The notes under the pieces: model-generated
What the model saw: the letters and a program-made list of their open reading frames with translations, nothing else
Told to the model about the DNA's origin: nothing
The model's database searches: none
Origin: Prochlorococcus sp. AG-402-K04
GTDB lineage: Bacteria > Cyanobacteriota > Cyanobacteriia > PCC-6307 > Cyanobiaceae
DNA length: 64,000 nt
Reading direction: 5' to 3'
NCBI GenBank assembly: GCA_003216895.1
Contig: QCID01000004.1
Coordinates: 1 to 64,000 of the forward strand
Position numbers and translations under genes: made by a program
Shown here: positions 1-11,477 of the stretch, piece by piece
Position numbering within the stretch: position 1 is the stretch's first letter
How the letters are laid out: every line of letters starts with the position of its first letter

Positions 1-15
1 AATAGGACCCAATAA

Positions 16-804
16 TCATTGCCTTAGTAATTTGATTCTCCAACGTTCTTTTTTTGTTTTGTAGATATCTAAAATTTTAAGTGAACCCTTTTTTTCCAAA
101 TGAATAAAGTCTCCAATATTTACAGATTTGCTTGGCTGATGATTCAAAGCCCAGTTAAGTCGCAAACATCCTTTCTTTATTTGTTCGGTTATTTTTGACC
201 TTGATAATCCAAAGCCTGCAGAAGCTATTGCATCAATCCTGGTAGATGCCTCAACTGTATTTATTACTTTCTCTGGCCTATAAAAAGGCATCTCCATTCC
301 ACTTAAATCTAATGCCTCGATAAATATTTCAACATCTCTTAGTTTTCCATTCTGTTGATTTAATGAATCAGCACATTTTTTCGAGCAAATAGCTTGAGCG
401 CCTCTATCTCTTATTAACCAAATATCTCCTATATCACCTGCTTGAGTATGAAGTTCATGTAAGACATCTCTAAAATCATTTTGTTTGGCTCTATCAAACA
501 GAAAATTCCCTTTAATATAAATACCTTTTATGGGAATATCTATAGATGTAGAGTTTCTCTCTTCTTCAGATCTTAGGAAACAGATCCTTTTACGTTCTGC
601 TCTCGGAAATCCTCCCTCGAAAAGAAGAGTTATGTCGTTTAGATTGTTAAATCTATTTTTAACTTCCTCTATTAATTGTGCTGATACAAATGGAGACCAT
701 ACTGCTGCTCTATCATTTAGAGCTTTTTCAGCGAAGTGAAGTAAAGTCTCTAAATCCTCACGAAAAGGACTTCTAAATAGAATCTTTTCTTTTGGAAGAT
801 ACAT
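16..804 (-). CDS. S4-domain RNA-binding protein (YlmH / photosystem II S4-like family)
   Basis: 262-aa ORF; C-terminal S4-like segment (STRIDAIASAGFGLSRSKITEQIKKGCLRLNW). Confidence 0.8.
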   Translation of the reverse strand: MYLPKEKILFRSPFREDLETLLHFAEKALNDRAAVWSPFVSAQLIEEVKNRFNNLNDITLLFEGGFPRAERKRICFLRSEEERNSTSIDIPIKGIYIKGNFLFDRAKQNDFRDVLHELHTQAGDIGDIWLIRDRGAQAICSKKCADSLNQQNGKLRDVEIFIEALDLSGMEMPFYRPEKVINTVEASTRIDAIASAGFGLSRSKITEQIKKGCLRLNWALNHQPSKSVNIGDFIHLEKKGSLKILDIYKTKKERWRIKLLRQ

Positions 805-956
805 GAAAAGAGTTAGAATGTTCTCATTTTGTACATAAATAGTCTAAGCCTGTTTTCCTTTTTTCTTCTTTATTTAGTGAAATATAATATTCAATCTTGG
901 ATCACAACTATTAACATTTATATTCATATTTTTTATAAACATTATTTAATTAAGTA

Positions 957-1523
957 CTAACCTTTTCCTATGGTTATTATTTCTAAGCTGTTTGTTTCAT
1001 TTAATATTGCCCAAGGTGGTTCAATTTCTATTGGTAATTCTAGAATTACCAGCCAAAAACCTTCTTCACTTTTTTTTCGAATAGCTCTCAAATCATCAAC
1101 TGTTTCTTGGTTAATGCCCCCAGCTGAAAAAAAACTTCCCAACGCTCCCGAAATCATTCCAACTAGGCCACCTAAAAGCTTCTCTAGTTGATTTGGGAAG
1201 CCCATATCTGAAAATGTCTTCAGATCGGTCATTTGAGAAAAGCTTAGGCCTGCAATAAAACCGAAGGGTATTAACCATGTGGCTAAAGTTTTTTGGCGAT
1301 CCTTTCGAGCAAGAGCAGGATTCAAAAGTTTGATATTGTTAAAACTTGATTGATTTTCAAATACTTCTTCAGATGTGTCTAAATTTGAATTCTCATGCTC
1401 CGATTTATTATTCAATGGCTCTACAAGATCGCAATTAAGGATGGGTGTTTGAGCCTCTCTCAAATTGTGTAGCAACTCTTTTGCTACATTCTTTCCTTTT
1501 AAGATGATTACGTATGTGGACAC
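957..1523 (-). CDS. Conserved hypothetical protein with hydrophobic Gly-rich segment
   Basis: 188-aa ORF; GGLVGMISGALGSFFSAGG membrane-like segment. Confidence 0.6.
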   Translation of the reverse strand: MSTYVIILKGKNVAKELLHNLREAQTPILNCDLVEPLNNKSEHENSNLDTSEEVFENQSSFNNIKLLNPALARKDRQKTLATWLIPFGFIAGLSFSQMTDLKTFSDMGFPNQLEKLLGGLVGMISGALGSFFSAGGINQETVDDLRAIRKKSEEGFWLVILELPIEIEPPWAILNETNSLEIITIGKG

Positions 1524-1627
1524 TAATTAGCTCCTTGAAATGTTTGGATATTCAATCCTGCTCAACATAATTCTGGTCAGCGGCAAATAGATCACTAAAG
1601 TTCAGATCGGCACGTTTATCGCCTTTA

Positions 1628-3214
1628 ATGACGAAAGTTCTTGTTTCTGATCCAATTGATCAAGCAGGTATTGATATTCTTACTCAGGTCGCTCAGGTTG
1701 ACCAAAAAGTAGGTCTTTCGATAGATGAGTTGAAGAATATTATTTGTGATTATGACGGATTAATGATCCGTTCAGGAACTCAAGTCACCTCAGATGTTAT
1801 TGCTGAGGCAAGGAAATTGAGAATCATTGGTAGAGCAGGAGTTGGAGTAGATAATGTTGATGTGCCAACCGCAACCAGGAAAGGAGTATTAGTTGTTAAT
1901 TCCCCAGGTGGAAACACTATTGCTGCAGCTGAGCATGCTCTGGCAATGATCCTTGCGTTATCTAGAAATATTCCTCAAGCTCATGCAAGTATGTTTTCTG
2001 GAGGTTGGGATCGGAAGAAATACGTAGGAAATGAGCTTTATAAGAAAACTTTAGGAGTAGTTGGACTTGGCAAGATTGGTTCTCATGTAGCAAAAGTTGC
2101 TAATGCTATGGGTATGGAAGTTATTGGATTTGATCCTTTTGTTTCTAGTGAAAGAGCTCAGCAAATGCAGGTTCGATTAAGCGATATTGATGAGCTGTTC
2201 AAAGAATCTGATTATGTAACTCTTCATCTTCCAAGGACCCCTGAAACAGAGAATTTAGTTGATATTGATCTTTTAAGAAAAATGAAACCATCTGCCAGAT
2301 TGGTTAATTGTGCAAGGGGCGGAATTATTAATGAAAATGATTTAGCTCTTGCATTAGAGGAAAATGTTATTCAAGGAGCTGCGATCGATGTTTATGCAAA
2401 AGAACCTTTAGCTGAAAATTCCCCTCTCCGTGCTGTAAAAAAAGGTTTGGTACTTACTCCTCATTTGGGTGCTTCAACTGTCGAGGCTCAACAAAATGTT
2501 GCTATTGATGTTGCAGAACAAATTAGAGATGTTCTCTTAGGCTTGCCAGCACGCAGTGCCGTAAATATTCCTGGCCTTAGCGCAGAGATAATGGATAGTC
2601 TGAAACCACATTTAAAACTAGCGGAGACATTAGGATTATTAGTTAGTCAAATTTCAGGGGGACAGATTCAAAAATTAGAAGTTCGTTTGCAAGGGGAATT
2701 CGCTCAACATCCATCTCAACCTCTTGTTATTGCAACTTTGAAGGGATTACTTACCAGTGCATTGGGAGATAAAATTAATTACGTAAATGCCTCTTTGGAA
2801 GCTAAAGGTCGTGGTATTGATGTTGTCGAGATTAAGGATGAGTTGAGCCCAGAGTTTGCTCGAGGCTCCTTGCAATTGGATAGTTTTAGCGACAAAGGTG
2901 GTCATAGTGTCTCCGGGACTGTTTTTGGTGATGGAGATCTTGGTATTACAAGTATTGATGAGTATCCGATAAATTTTGTGCCAAGTAGACATATGCTTTT
3001 TACAAGGCATAGAGATATGCCTGGAATCATTGGTCAGATAGGTTCACTACTAGGAAAATACAATGTAAATATTGCATCAATGCAAGTAGGAAGAAGGATT
3101 GTAAGAGGAGAGGCAGTTATGGTTTTAAGTATCGATGACCCTATCCCTTCTGAGTTGTTGGGCTCAATTCTTTCAATGCAAGGAATAAATGAAGCACATT
3201 CTGTGACTCTATAA
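1628..3214 (+). CDS. serA: D-3-phosphoglycerate dehydrogenase
   Basis: 528-aa ORF; NAD-binding GLGKIGSHVAKVANAMGMEVIGFDP, C-terminal ACT-like domain. Confidence 0.96.
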   Translation: MTKVLVSDPIDQAGIDILTQVAQVDQKVGLSIDELKNIICDYDGLMIRSGTQVTSDVIAEARKLRIIGRAGVGVDNVDVPTATRKGVLVVNSPGGNTIAAAEHALAMILALSRNIPQAHASMFSGGWDRKKYVGNELYKKTLGVVGLGKIGSHVAKVANAMGMEVIGFDPFVSSERAQQMQVRLSDIDELFKESDYVTLHLPRTPETENLVDIDLLRKMKPSARLVNCARGGIINENDLALALEENVIQGAAIDVYAKEPLAENSPLRAVKKGLVLTPHLGASTVEAQQNVAIDVAEQIRDVLLGLPARSAVNIPGLSAEIMDSLKPHLKLAETLGLLVSQISGGQIQKLEVRLQGEFAQHPSQPLVIATLKGLLTSALGDKINYVNASLEAKGRGIDVVEIKDELSPEFARGSLQLDSFSDKGGHSVSGTVFGDGDLGITSIDEYPINFVPSRHMLFTRHRDMPGIIGQIGSLLGKYNVNIASMQVGRRIVRGEAVMVLSIDDPIPSELLGSILSMQGINEAHSVTL

Positions 3215-3215
3215 T

Positions 3216-4151
3216 TTGTTGGTAGAAAAAACTTTAAATTTGCAAAACTCCCAGCTTTCTTGGTTGAGATTGGAGCAAGAATTTTCATTTGAGCTTGAAG
3301 ACTCTTTTTATTGGCTGTTGAGCAATTTAGAAATTCATAGATTCTCATTTGAGCATGTTCCTCATAACAAAATCACTAAAACGCTATTCATATGGCTTCC
3401 TTTGAGTGAGTGGTCAGTCAAGGAGCAAGAGACTTTAGTCCAATCATTAATTTCGTTGGCAAAAGTGTTTGAATTGACGTTGCCTCCTTGCAAATGCATT
3501 CAAGTAAAAGATGAAGATTGGAGCTTAAGTTGGAAAAAAAATTGGAAGCCTGATCCTATTGGAAAATCAATTTTAATTTTACCGGCTTGGTTAGACGTTC
3601 CTGAAACATTTTTAGCACGAAAAATTATTCGTTTAGATCCAGGAAGTGCTTTTGGAACTGGTAGCCATCCTTCTACTCGGCTATGTATTGAAGCCTTGGA
3701 TAATGATCCTCCAGTAGGTCAAGTAATTGCTGATATCGGTTGTGGAAGCGGAATACTATCTTTAACTGCATTGAAATTAGGAGCAAAGAGTACTTTTTCA
3801 GTTGATACTGATTCTTTAGCAATATCAGCAACCAAAAGTAATTCTGCCTTAAATGATTTTTCTGAAAATTGCTTAAATGTTTTTCTTGGTTCTATTGAAT
3901 TAGTTGAGGCGAATATTCCAAGAAAAAAAATTGATTTGGTGCTCTGCAATATTCTTGCACCTGTCATAAAATCAATAGGACCAGGTTTTGAAAAAATTAT
4001 TGGTCACAAAGGTAAAGTAATTGTGTCTGGTTTATTAGTTGAGCAAATTGAAGAACTAAAAGAATTCTTTTTACAACTTGGTTGGCAAGTTCTTGAAATT
4101 AAAACAAAGGATCAATGGGCCTTAATGGTATTGACTCTGGATTTACCTTGA
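3216..4151 (+). CDS. prmA: Ribosomal protein L11 methyltransferase
   Basis: [22 protein letters not shown] and [18 protein letters not shown] motifs. Confidence 0.93.
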   Translation: MLVEKTLNLQNSQLSWLRLEQEFSFELEDSFYWLLSNLEIHRFSFEHVPHNKITKTLFIWLPLSEWSVKEQETLVQSLISLAKVFELTLPPCKCIQVKDEDWSLSWKKNWKPDPIGKSILILPAWLDVPETFLARKIIRLDPGSAFGTGSHPSTRLCIEALDNDPPVGQVIADIGCGSGILSLTALKLGAKSTFSVDTDSLAISATKSNSALNDFSENCLNVFLGSIELVEANIPRKKIDLVLCNILAPVIKSIGPGFEKIIGHKGKVIVSGLLVEQIEELKEFFLQLGWQVLEIKTKDQWALMVLTLDLP

Positions 4152-4188
4152 TTATATAAATTCTAAATTTTTCAGATTTAAAACCTTC

Positions 4189-4488
4189 ATGACATCTTTT
4201 AAGATCACTTTTATAAATGAGTTAAGTGGGCTAAAAGAAATTATTGATATCCCAGATGACAAATATATTCTTGATGCTGCATGTGAAAAAAATATTGATC
4301 TTCCTTACTCCTGCCGTTCGGGAGCTTGTTCAACTTGTGTAGCAAAATTAGAAAAAGGAGAGGTTGAGCAACAGGATCAAAGTTTTTTGGATGATGATCA
4401 GATTAAAAAAGGTTATGTTTTGATTTGTGTGGCATATCCGACTTCAGATTGCACAATTAGAACTCATGCAGAAGACGAAATGTATTGA
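4189..4488 (+). CDS. petF: Plant-type 2Fe-2S ferredoxin
   Basis: [16 protein letters not shown]...C iron-sulfur ligand pattern, 99 aa. Confidence 0.93.
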   Translation: MTSFKITFINELSGLKEIIDIPDDKYILDAACEKNIDLPYSCRSGACSTCVAKLEKGEVEQQDQSFLDDDQIKKGYVLICVAYPTSDCTIRTHAEDEMY

Positions 4489-4597
4489 TATTAATTTTTT
4501 CGCTAGATTTTCAGCGTTTTGCTTGCCAAAGATCTCCTCCCTCGCCAACCTCTGGTTTATGTGCTCATGGGCGCAAATAAAATTATTTAGGGATTAA

Positions 4598-4993
4598 TTG
4601 ATTTCAGAAGTTTTGCCAACCAATAAAGTTCAAGGTCTTTTAGATCATGGTTCTATTCATTCAAGTATTGGGGGCCAATTTAGTTTTAGGGTTTTAGGCC
4701 CATGCTGTCGTCTCTACGACCGTGAGGAATTACCTTGGCCTTGCTGTAGGCTCTCATGGCGAAGTAAGGAGCCTAGCTGGAGAAGAATTGGGAAAAGATT
4801 GGTTGCTGATATTGCTGCACAAAAATGTCCTTCATATTCTGTTGAGATTATTCAACCAGGAGTGAAACCAACTAAAACTATTTTGACTTTATTTTCTTCT
4901 CGTTTAGATACGAATATTCAGGAATGGTGGTATAGCAAACATCCACGTTCTAGAGATAGCTCAAATATTGAGCCTCAATCTGCATGGATTTAG
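4598..4993 (+). CDS. Hypothetical protein with paired-cysteine motifs
   Basis: 131-aa ORF with GPCCRLYDREELPWPCCRLSWRS; TTG start. Confidence 0.6.
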   Translation: MISEVLPTNKVQGLLDHGSIHSSIGGQFSFRVLGPCCRLYDREELPWPCCRLSWRSKEPSWRRIGKRLVADIAAQKCPSYSVEIIQPGVKPTKTILTLFSSRLDTNIQEWWYSKHPRSRDSSNIEPQSAWI

Positions 4994-5111
4994 AAAAATT
5001 AAAAATTCTTTTGGATTTAAAGTGATGAAGATATGAAGCATTTCAGGCATAAGTTCATACCATTTTTCAAATTTGAAGGATAATTGTAAGTAATTAAATT
5101 TCAACACAGGG

Positions 5112-5303
5112 ATGAACTTCGACTATCACGCTGTTGCTTCTGCTGCTACTGCTGCAATTCCTTTGGCTGCTGGAGCTGCTGGAGTTGGTTATTTTATATT
5201 GCGCCAAAAAGGCTTTGGTTTTGGCACCTCTCACTTGTTAGTTGGGTTGCCTATGTTTGCAGTTGGTGGAGCTGCAGCGGCTTTTTTTCTTATCACAAAG
5301 TGA
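5112..5303 (+). CDS. Small two-helix membrane protein, hypothetical
   Basis: 63-aa ORF with Ala/Gly-rich hydrophobic helices; followed by strong terminator. Confidence 0.65.
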   Translation: MNFDYHAVASAATAAIPLAAGAAGVGYFILRQKGFGFGTSHLLVGLPMFAVGGAAAAFFLITK

Positions 5304-5318
5304 TATCAATCATCATCT

Positions 5319-5361
5319 AACCAATAAAAAAGGGGGCCAATGGCCCCCTTTTTTATTGGTT
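5319..5361. terminator. Bidirectional intrinsic terminator between convergent genes
   Basis: AACCAATAAAAAAGGGGGCC-AAT-GGCCCCCTTTTTTATTGGTT: perfect 20-bp stem, 3-nt loop, A/T tracts on both strands. Confidence 0.93.
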
Positions 5362-5379
5362 GTTAAATTTTGGATAAAT

Positions 5380-5928
5380 TTAAGTACCTGGGTTGAAACC
5401 TTGACCTTTGGTCGCAGGCACATATCCAGCGGCTGTGGTGCTACAACCAAGACTTTCGGCTGTACTTCCAGTAGCTACTTTACATAGATTCTTTTGTTGA
5501 CTTCTATCTAATACAGCATCAGTAAAGTCAGCGCCATCGATGGTTGCACCATCAAAAACACTCTTAAGTAACTCTGCACCAGTCAGTTTTACATTTGTGA
5601 GGTTTGCATTATCAAACCTTGTTGCATAGGCAATGACATTGGTCATGTTTGCGCCCGTTAGATCAGAGCCCTTCAAAGTTGAAACACTGAAATAAGCCCC
5701 AGTAAAATTCGCCCCACCAAGATCTTTTCCTGATAAGTCGTATTTTACATACTCTGTATTTTGTAAGTCCTTACCAGCCAAGCTTGTATCTAAGCTCTCC
5801 ACTGATGAAGGATCGCTGGGATACAGGGCACTTACAGAAAGAGGACTAATAATGAGACTTACAAGCACAGGTATCAAAACAAATAGTCTTGTAAGGGACC
5901 GTTTAAGAGAAGAAATAAAAGAATCCAT
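5380..5928 (-). CDS. Pentapeptide-repeat protein with N-terminal signal/anchor
   Basis: Repeats such as GGANFTGAYFS, GSDLTGANMTN, NANLTNVKLTG. Confidence 0.88.
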   Translation of the reverse strand: MDSFISSLKRSLTRLFVLIPVLVSLIISPLSVSALYPSDPSSVESLDTSLAGKDLQNTEYVKYDLSGKDLGGANFTGAYFSVSTLKGSDLTGANMTNVIAYATRFDNANLTNVKLTGAELLKSVFDGATIDGADFTDAVLDRSQQKNLCKVATGSTAESLGCSTTAAGYVPATKGQGFNPGT

Positions 5929-6002
5929 TAATAACGCCAGCGATTGACGGAAGCACCAAACTCGACCATTGTTTCATGTAGTGGCATTTCATAGGCAAGG
6001 GA

Positions 6003-6959
6003 TCAAGAACTGTTGCAGCGTTTCTTTATATCAATTTGCAAAAAGTCTTTTGCTAACTGGGTATTTGGAAAAATTGCTTTTGCTTCATTAAGCAAATCAT
6101 TTGGACTTGTTTCATTCCCAGGGGTATATCTCGGGCTCAAATGAGTCAGAATTAATTGATTTACGTTCGCTTTTGCAGCAATTTCTGCCGCCATTTGGGC
6201 AGTTGAATGGCCGCGTTGATAAGCCATTTCGGTCTCCTTATGTGCATATGTAGCTTCATGAATTAATAGATCGGCTTCTCTGGAAATTTCAATTGCGGAT
6301 TCTGCATAAACAGTATCTGTGCAGTAAACCATGCTGACCCCAGGCCTAGGAGGTCCACAGAATTCTTTCCCAGAGAAAGTTCGTCCATCATCTAAACGCA
6401 CTTCCTCTCCTCTTTGGAGAGAGGCATATACAGGACCAGGAGGTATTTTTTGTGATTTTGCTTTGTCTATATCGAATCTTCCTGCTCTGGCTTTCTGATT
6501 CACTCTGTAGGCAAAAGATGGGATTCGATGCTTGAGTGGAGCAGCTTTTACTTCTAAATCGGAATCTTCAAATAAAATTTCTTTTTGAATAGCAGCATTT
6601 TCAACTTTATGAAATTTTAAAGAGTAAGCCAATCTGCTTGAACTGTTGTATAAGCAAGCATCAATAAAATTTTTAAGAGGTGCTGGTCCATAAAGCTCAA
6701 TGCCAGAGCTGCTTCCAGCCAACCCAATACTTGCTAGAAGTCCTGGTAGGCCATAAACATGATCACCATGCATATGAGTGATGAATATTTTTTTGATTTG
6801 AGATAACTTAAGATTGCTTCTGATGAACTGATGTTGAGTACCTTCGCCACAATCAAACAACCACAAATCTGATCTTTGTGGAGGCTTTAGTACCATCGCT
6901 GATACGTTTCTAGTTAGAGTTGGAACCCCTGAGCTGGTTCCTAGAAAAGTGACTTGCAA
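6003..6959 (-). CDS. rnz: Ribonuclease Z
   Basis: Metallo-beta-lactamase motif [28 protein letters not shown]. Confidence 0.94.
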   Translation of the reverse strand: MQVTFLGTSSGVPTLTRNVSAMVLKPPQRSDLWLFDCGEGTQHQFIRSNLKLSQIKKIFITHMHGDHVYGLPGLLASIGLAGSSSGIELYGPAPLKNFIDACLYNSSSRLAYSLKFHKVENAAIQKEILFEDSDLEVKAAPLKHRIPSFAYRVNQKARAGRFDIDKAKSQKIPPGPVYASLQRGEEVRLDDGRTFSGKEFCGPPRPGVSMVYCTDTVYAESAIEISREADLLIHEATYAHKETEMAYQRGHSTAQMAAEIAAKANVNQLILTHLSPRYTPGNETSPNDLLNEAKAIFPNTQLAKDFLQIDIKKRCNSS

Positions 6960-7056
6960 GTTTTCCCCTTTTAATACATGGTGCCATTCATGGCTTTGAC
7001 CACTGGTATATCTTCCTTCTTATAGGCAGAATTAGTACCTAAATTCAATTTTTATT

Positions 7057-8274
7057 GTGAGCACATCACCTAAAAGTAATTCGGGATGGGCCTTAATTTT
7101 TGTAGCTATATTTTTCATTTCTCCATTAAAGGCAATTGCTACCAAAGAACCAATAATACGAGTCTTAATTGGTCAAGAAAATAATGTGAGATTTAGAGCA
7201 GATGGATCCAAATCTTTTTTTGTTAAAGGAATTTCTTCTAAACATAGGTCTATTAAATCTATAAATATAATTTATACTGATGGCAGTGCTAATTATTATA
7301 TTAATAACAACCTAAATTCAAGGTTTGAATTACCTAAGAATTTTAATTTAATAATTAAAAATAAAGATGATCGTGGTATTTGGTATAAAAATAGAAGATA
7401 TGCTGGAGAATTAAGAGTTTCATTAAATGATCAGAAGTTGCAAATAATTAATCATTTAAAATTAGAAAAATATTTAAAAAGTGTTGTAGGTAGTGAAATG
7501 CCTAAAGAATTTCCCCTTGCAGCACTTCAAGCTCAAGCAATAGCGGCTAGGACTTATGCTTTAAAACTTTTAGGGAAGAATGAATTCTTTGATATTCATT
7601 CAACTCAAGCTAGTCAAGTTTATTTAGGACTTGAAGCTGAAACAGCAAAGATTAATAGGGCGGTTAGAAGCACAAGATCACTTGCTCTATTTTATAAGAA
7701 TGAGCTCATTGATGCTGTCTTTCATAGTAGTTCTGGCGGTAGGACTGAAAATAGTGGTCAAGTTTGGAAGTATCAATTACCTTATTTAAAAAGTGTTATT
7801 GACTATGATCAAAATAGTACAAAATATAGATGGACGAATAAATTTACTTCTGCAGAATTGGAAAATATTTTTTCTGACTTAGGTGGAGTAAATGGTTTTC
7901 AAATTATTGAAAAAAGTAATACTGGTAGAGTCTTGAAGATTAGACTTCACGGAACTAATGGAAATAAGATTATCACTGGGAAAAACTTAAGAGAAAGATT
8001 GCAATTGAATAGTACCAAATTTGAGTTTGACTTGAAATTCATCCCAATTAATTTAGAAAATAAATTGAGCTTTGATAATAAAAGAGTTGACGAATTTGCA
8101 ATTCAACCTCTCCCTTCTATTCCAGAAAACTATGTTTTATTAGTTGAAGGGTATGGAGCTGGGCATGGGGTTGGCATGAGTCAATGGGGCGCTAAATCTA
8201 TGGCTGAAAGAGGATCAAGCTTTCGTAAGATTTTAAAACATTATTATACAGATATACAAATAAAAACTTATTAG
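7057..8274 (+). CDS. SpoIID/LytB-domain protein
   Basis: LKSVVGSEMPKEFPLAALQAQAIAARTYAL and GYGAGHGVGMSQWGAKSMAERG motifs; GTG start. Confidence 0.9.
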   Translation: MSTSPKSNSGWALIFVAIFFISPLKAIATKEPIIRVLIGQENNVRFRADGSKSFFVKGISSKHRSIKSINIIYTDGSANYYINNNLNSRFELPKNFNLIIKNKDDRGIWYKNRRYAGELRVSLNDQKLQIINHLKLEKYLKSVVGSEMPKEFPLAALQAQAIAARTYALKLLGKNEFFDIHSTQASQVYLGLEAETAKINRAVRSTRSLALFYKNELIDAVFHSSSGGRTENSGQVWKYQLPYLKSVIDYDQNSTKYRWTNKFTSAELENIFSDLGGVNGFQIIEKSNTGRVLKIRLHGTNGNKIITGKNLRERLQLNSTKFEFDLKFIPINLENKLSFDNKRVDEFAIQPLPSIPENYVLLVEGYGAGHGVGMSQWGAKSMAERGSSFRKILKHYYTDIQIKTY

Positions 8275-8324
8275 TAATTATTTAATAGGAATAAATTTTA
8301 TTATAAGATATAAATTTTATGCTT

Positions 8325-9269
8325 TTAGCCAATCGCATTGAAAACAACCTTAGGTTTGATTTTATAACTCTCATCTAAATTTCCTATGCCTATGATTTCA
8401 TCCTTTGCATCCAATACTAATACATTTTTATTATGAATAATACTATCTTCAATCTTATTGTTTTTGACAATCTTTAATCGTTTAATATTATTCTGAAAAC
8501 TTATCTCTCTACCTGAGCACCAACTAATGATCTCTTCTTCGGAAACTAATTTAAAAGAAGTTAGATGTTTAAAAAAGATATTAGGTTTCAGAATTTTAGG
8601 TTTATTTTTCTCTGGGAAAAAGTCTGATTTCTGAGGAAGTATTACTGAATGATCTTCGTTGAAATTAAATGCTTTTGTACGGCGTAAACTTTTTAAATAG
8701 CCACCGCATCCAATTTTATCTCCTATATCTCTAGCCAAGGATCTAATATATGTTCCTGTTGAGCAGTCAACGTCAACCAATAACTCACCTTTATTTTGAG
8801 ACCAACTTATTAAAGTTAATCTATTTACTGTAACTTTTTTAGGAATCAAATCAAATTTTTCTCCTTTTCTTGCTTTCTTGTAAGCTCTTTCCCCTTTGAT
8901 ATGAACACTAGAAAAAATGGGAGGTTTTTGTAATATCTCACCTCTAAAATTTTCGAGTAGAGAATTTATTTCATTTTCGCTAATTAATGGCCAATTTCTT
9001 GAATCTATAATTTCTCCTTGTATATCATCAGTATTTGTAGAAGCACCTAACTGAATGATTCCTTTATAAGCTTTAGAACCATGTAAATAAGAGATTAATC
9101 TTGTAGCATTACCTATCGCTATTGGAAGAACGCCAGTGACTAATGGATCTAAAGTTCCACTATGTCCAATTTTTTTGATACCAAATACTTTTCTAAGTCT
9201 ATTGACACAATCATGAGAAGTAAGCCCAGAAGGCTTATCAATAACAACAAATCCAAAAGGCTTTTCCAA
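8325..9269 (-). CDS. truB: tRNA pseudouridine(55) synthase
   Basis: GFVVIDKPSGLTSHDCVNRLRK...KIGHSGTLDPLVTGVLPIAIG. Confidence 0.95.
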   Translation of the reverse strand: MEKPFGFVVIDKPSGLTSHDCVNRLRKVFGIKKIGHSGTLDPLVTGVLPIAIGNATRLISYLHGSKAYKGIIQLGASTNTDDIQGEIIDSRNWPLISENEINSLLENFRGEILQKPPIFSSVHIKGERAYKKARKGEKFDLIPKKVTVNRLTLISWSQNKGELLVDVDCSTGTYIRSLARDIGDKIGCGGYLKSLRRTKAFNFNEDHSVILPQKSDFFPEKNKPKILKPNIFFKHLTSFKLVSEEEIISWCSGREISFQNNIKRLKIVKNNKIEDSIIHNKNVLVLDAKDEIIGIGNLDESYKIKPKVVFNAIG

Positions 9270-9344
9270 AATTAATATTGTAGGTTTAGGCTCAGATGAA
9301 ATGATTGTTCAAGTAACCCTGAACATTTAGAGTTATAACTCAGT

Positions 9345-10112
9345 GTGTTCAGTGAGCCAATTAATATGACCAATTTAGATCTAAGTATTTCCTGCTTCCT
9401 TAAAGATGGCTTTAATTTAAAAAATCATTTAATTGATTTCCTTGATATAAATAATGAAGAATTAGATCAGAGGTTAATTAATGGTGTTAATGATTTGGCT
9501 GCTCTGCATCCAGGTGCATTTACTGAGAATAATGCAGGCGATTTTTACGAAGAAAAAGTTGGAGATGCTCATTTAATAGATTTATCATCTTGGCATTTAA
9601 ATAGTTCCAATTACATAGCTGATACTCTTCGTCTACAACAAAAATTTGCTTCTGGAAAAGTTTTAGATTTTGGTGGAGGTATTGGTACGCATGCTCTGGC
9701 CGCTTCATTTTTGCCAGATGTTGAACATGTTTGGTTTGTGGACCTTAATCCTCAAAACAGAAGTTTTGTAGAATATAGGTCTAAGAAATTGGGCATCGAA
9801 AATAAGATTTCAGTTTTTAGAGACTTAGAAAGCACCTCGGATGTGATTTTTGATTCTCTTGTTTGCTTGGATGTCCTTGAACATCTTCCAGATCCAGCAA
9901 AACAATTAAAAATATTTTTGGAAAAACTTTCTCCAAAAGGAATAGCTTTAATGAATTGGTATTTTTATAAAGGAAATAATGGTGAATATCCTTTTCATTT
10001 TGATGAACCTGCTCTGATTGAGGAATTCTTTTCTACATTACAAACAAATTACCTAGAAGTTTTCCATCCTTTTTTAATTACTACTCGAGCTTATAAACCA
10101 TTAAAAAAATAA
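9345..10112 (+). CDS. Class I SAM-dependent methyltransferase
   Basis: VLDFGGGIGTHALAAS and LVCLDVLEHLPDPAK motifs; true start may be ATG at 9366. Confidence 0.8.
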   Translation: MFSEPINMTNLDLSISCFLKDGFNLKNHLIDFLDINNEELDQRLINGVNDLAALHPGAFTENNAGDFYEEKVGDAHLIDLSSWHLNSSNYIADTLRLQQKFASGKVLDFGGGIGTHALAASFLPDVEHVWFVDLNPQNRSFVEYRSKKLGIENKISVFRDLESTSDVIFDSLVCLDVLEHLPDPAKQLKIFLEKLSPKGIALMNWYFYKGNNGEYPFHFDEPALIEEFFSTLQTNYLEVFHPFLITTRAYKPLKK

Positions 10113-10113
10113 A

Positions 10114-10386
10114 TCAGATTGCTTTCGCGGCGGAGATATTAATTCTTTTTCTATTTCTTAAACCTCTACGAATGCTTTCAAAATGAACTGAACCATCAGT
10201 TAGTGCAAAAAGAGTATCATCTTTGCCCCTCCCTACATTGATCCCTGGAAGGACAGATGTGCCTCGTTGACGAATCAGAATAGATCCAGCCGTTACTGAC
10301 TCGCCGCCATATGCTTTTACTCCAAGCCGTTTGGAGTTTGAATCTCTTCCATTCCTGGTAGATCCTGTACCTTTCTTGTGAGCCAT
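10114..10386 (-). CDS. rpmA: 50S ribosomal protein L27
   Basis: [28 protein letters not shown]. Confidence 0.97.
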   Translation of the reverse strand: MAHKKGTGSTRNGRDSNSKRLGVKAYGGESVTAGSILIRQRGTSVLPGINVGRGKDDTLFALTDGSVHFESIRRGLRNRKRINISAAKAI

Positions 10387-10410
10387 GTTTTATAAGATTT
10401 TTGATTTTAC

Positions 10411-10839
10411 TTATTCAGATTCTACTTTACTAGCAGTAGTTTTAAGATCTTTTGTCTCTTTTGATTTTTTAGTGTTTGATACTACTGATATGGATTGAAC
10501 TAAAACTCTTGTTAGTTCTTGACGATGTCCATTTTTTCTCCTTGTCTTTTTCTTTGGTCTCATTTTGTAGACTATTATTTTTGGACCTCTTCTATGCTCC
10601 AATATTTTAATTTCTACTTTCGCATCTTTTACATAGGGTTTTCCTAGTTTTAAATCTTTGCCATCGTTAAGAAGAAGAACCTTGTCAAGAGTCAAAACAT
10701 CATCAACTTCTGCTTGGCATCTGTCTAAATCATAATAACGATTAGGTTGAAGCCAAAACTGTTTTCCAGAAGCCTCAACTATCGCGTAAGTTTCTTTTTG
10801 AGAAGATTCTTTTTTAGAGGATGATTTTTTATCAGCCAT
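10411..10839 (-). CDS. rplU: 50S ribosomal protein L21
   Basis: YAIVEASGKQFWLQPNRYYDLDR...MRPKKKTRRKNGHRQELTRV. Confidence 0.96.
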   Translation of the reverse strand: MADKKSSSKKESSQKETYAIVEASGKQFWLQPNRYYDLDRCQAEVDDVLTLDKVLLLNDGKDLKLGKPYVKDAKVEIKILEHRRGPKIIVYKMRPKKKTRRKNGHRQELTRVLVQSISVVSNTKKSKETKDLKTTASKVESE

Positions 10840-11024
10840 GATTATCAGGTGACACGTTAAGGCTCGAAATTAATTAAAAAAAGCAGTTATTACCTTTTTC
10901 TTTAGTTAATAATCGATTAAGCCCTAATCGTAATCGAAAAACAAACTAACATTCTGGCTTTTTGTTGGTTACTTAGTCAAGATCAAAGAATAGTAAATTT
11001 TCTGTGGCTTTTTGGAGGTTTTAA

Positions 11025-11351
11025 ATGAGTGCAAGAAAGACATATATTCTCAAGCTTTATGTGGCTGGGAATACACCAAACTCTATGAGGGCTTTGAACA
11101 CATTGAGAGAAATCTTAGAAAGTGAATTCAAAGGTGTTTATGCTCTTAAAGTCATTGATGTTTTAAAAAGCCCTCAACTAGCAGAAGAAGATAAAATACT
11201 TGCCACTCCAACATTGTCTAAGATTTTACCTCCACCTGTTCGACGAATAATTGGTGACCTATCAGACAGAGAGAAGGTTTTAATTGGCTTAGACCTTTTA
11301 TACGATGAACTATCAGATCAAGAAATGTTTTATTCTTCAGATAAATTATGA
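11025..11351 (+). CDS. kaiB: Circadian clock protein KaiB
   Basis: [24 protein letters not shown]...[23 protein letters not shown]; directly upstream of kaiC. Confidence 0.97.
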   Translation: MSARKTYILKLYVAGNTPNSMRALNTLREILESEFKGVYALKVIDVLKSPQLAEEDKILATPTLSKILPPPVRRIIGDLSDREKVLIGLDLLYDELSDQEMFYSSDKL

Positions 11352-11477
11352 AATTATTTAAACATGAAGTAAATCAATTCTTAAGCACAACCGATAACCT
11401 AACTATTTTTACAGTTTGTTTATTATGTTTTGTACATGAGAGCTTTTAGCGTTCTTTAATAAAAAAGTTGATCAAAA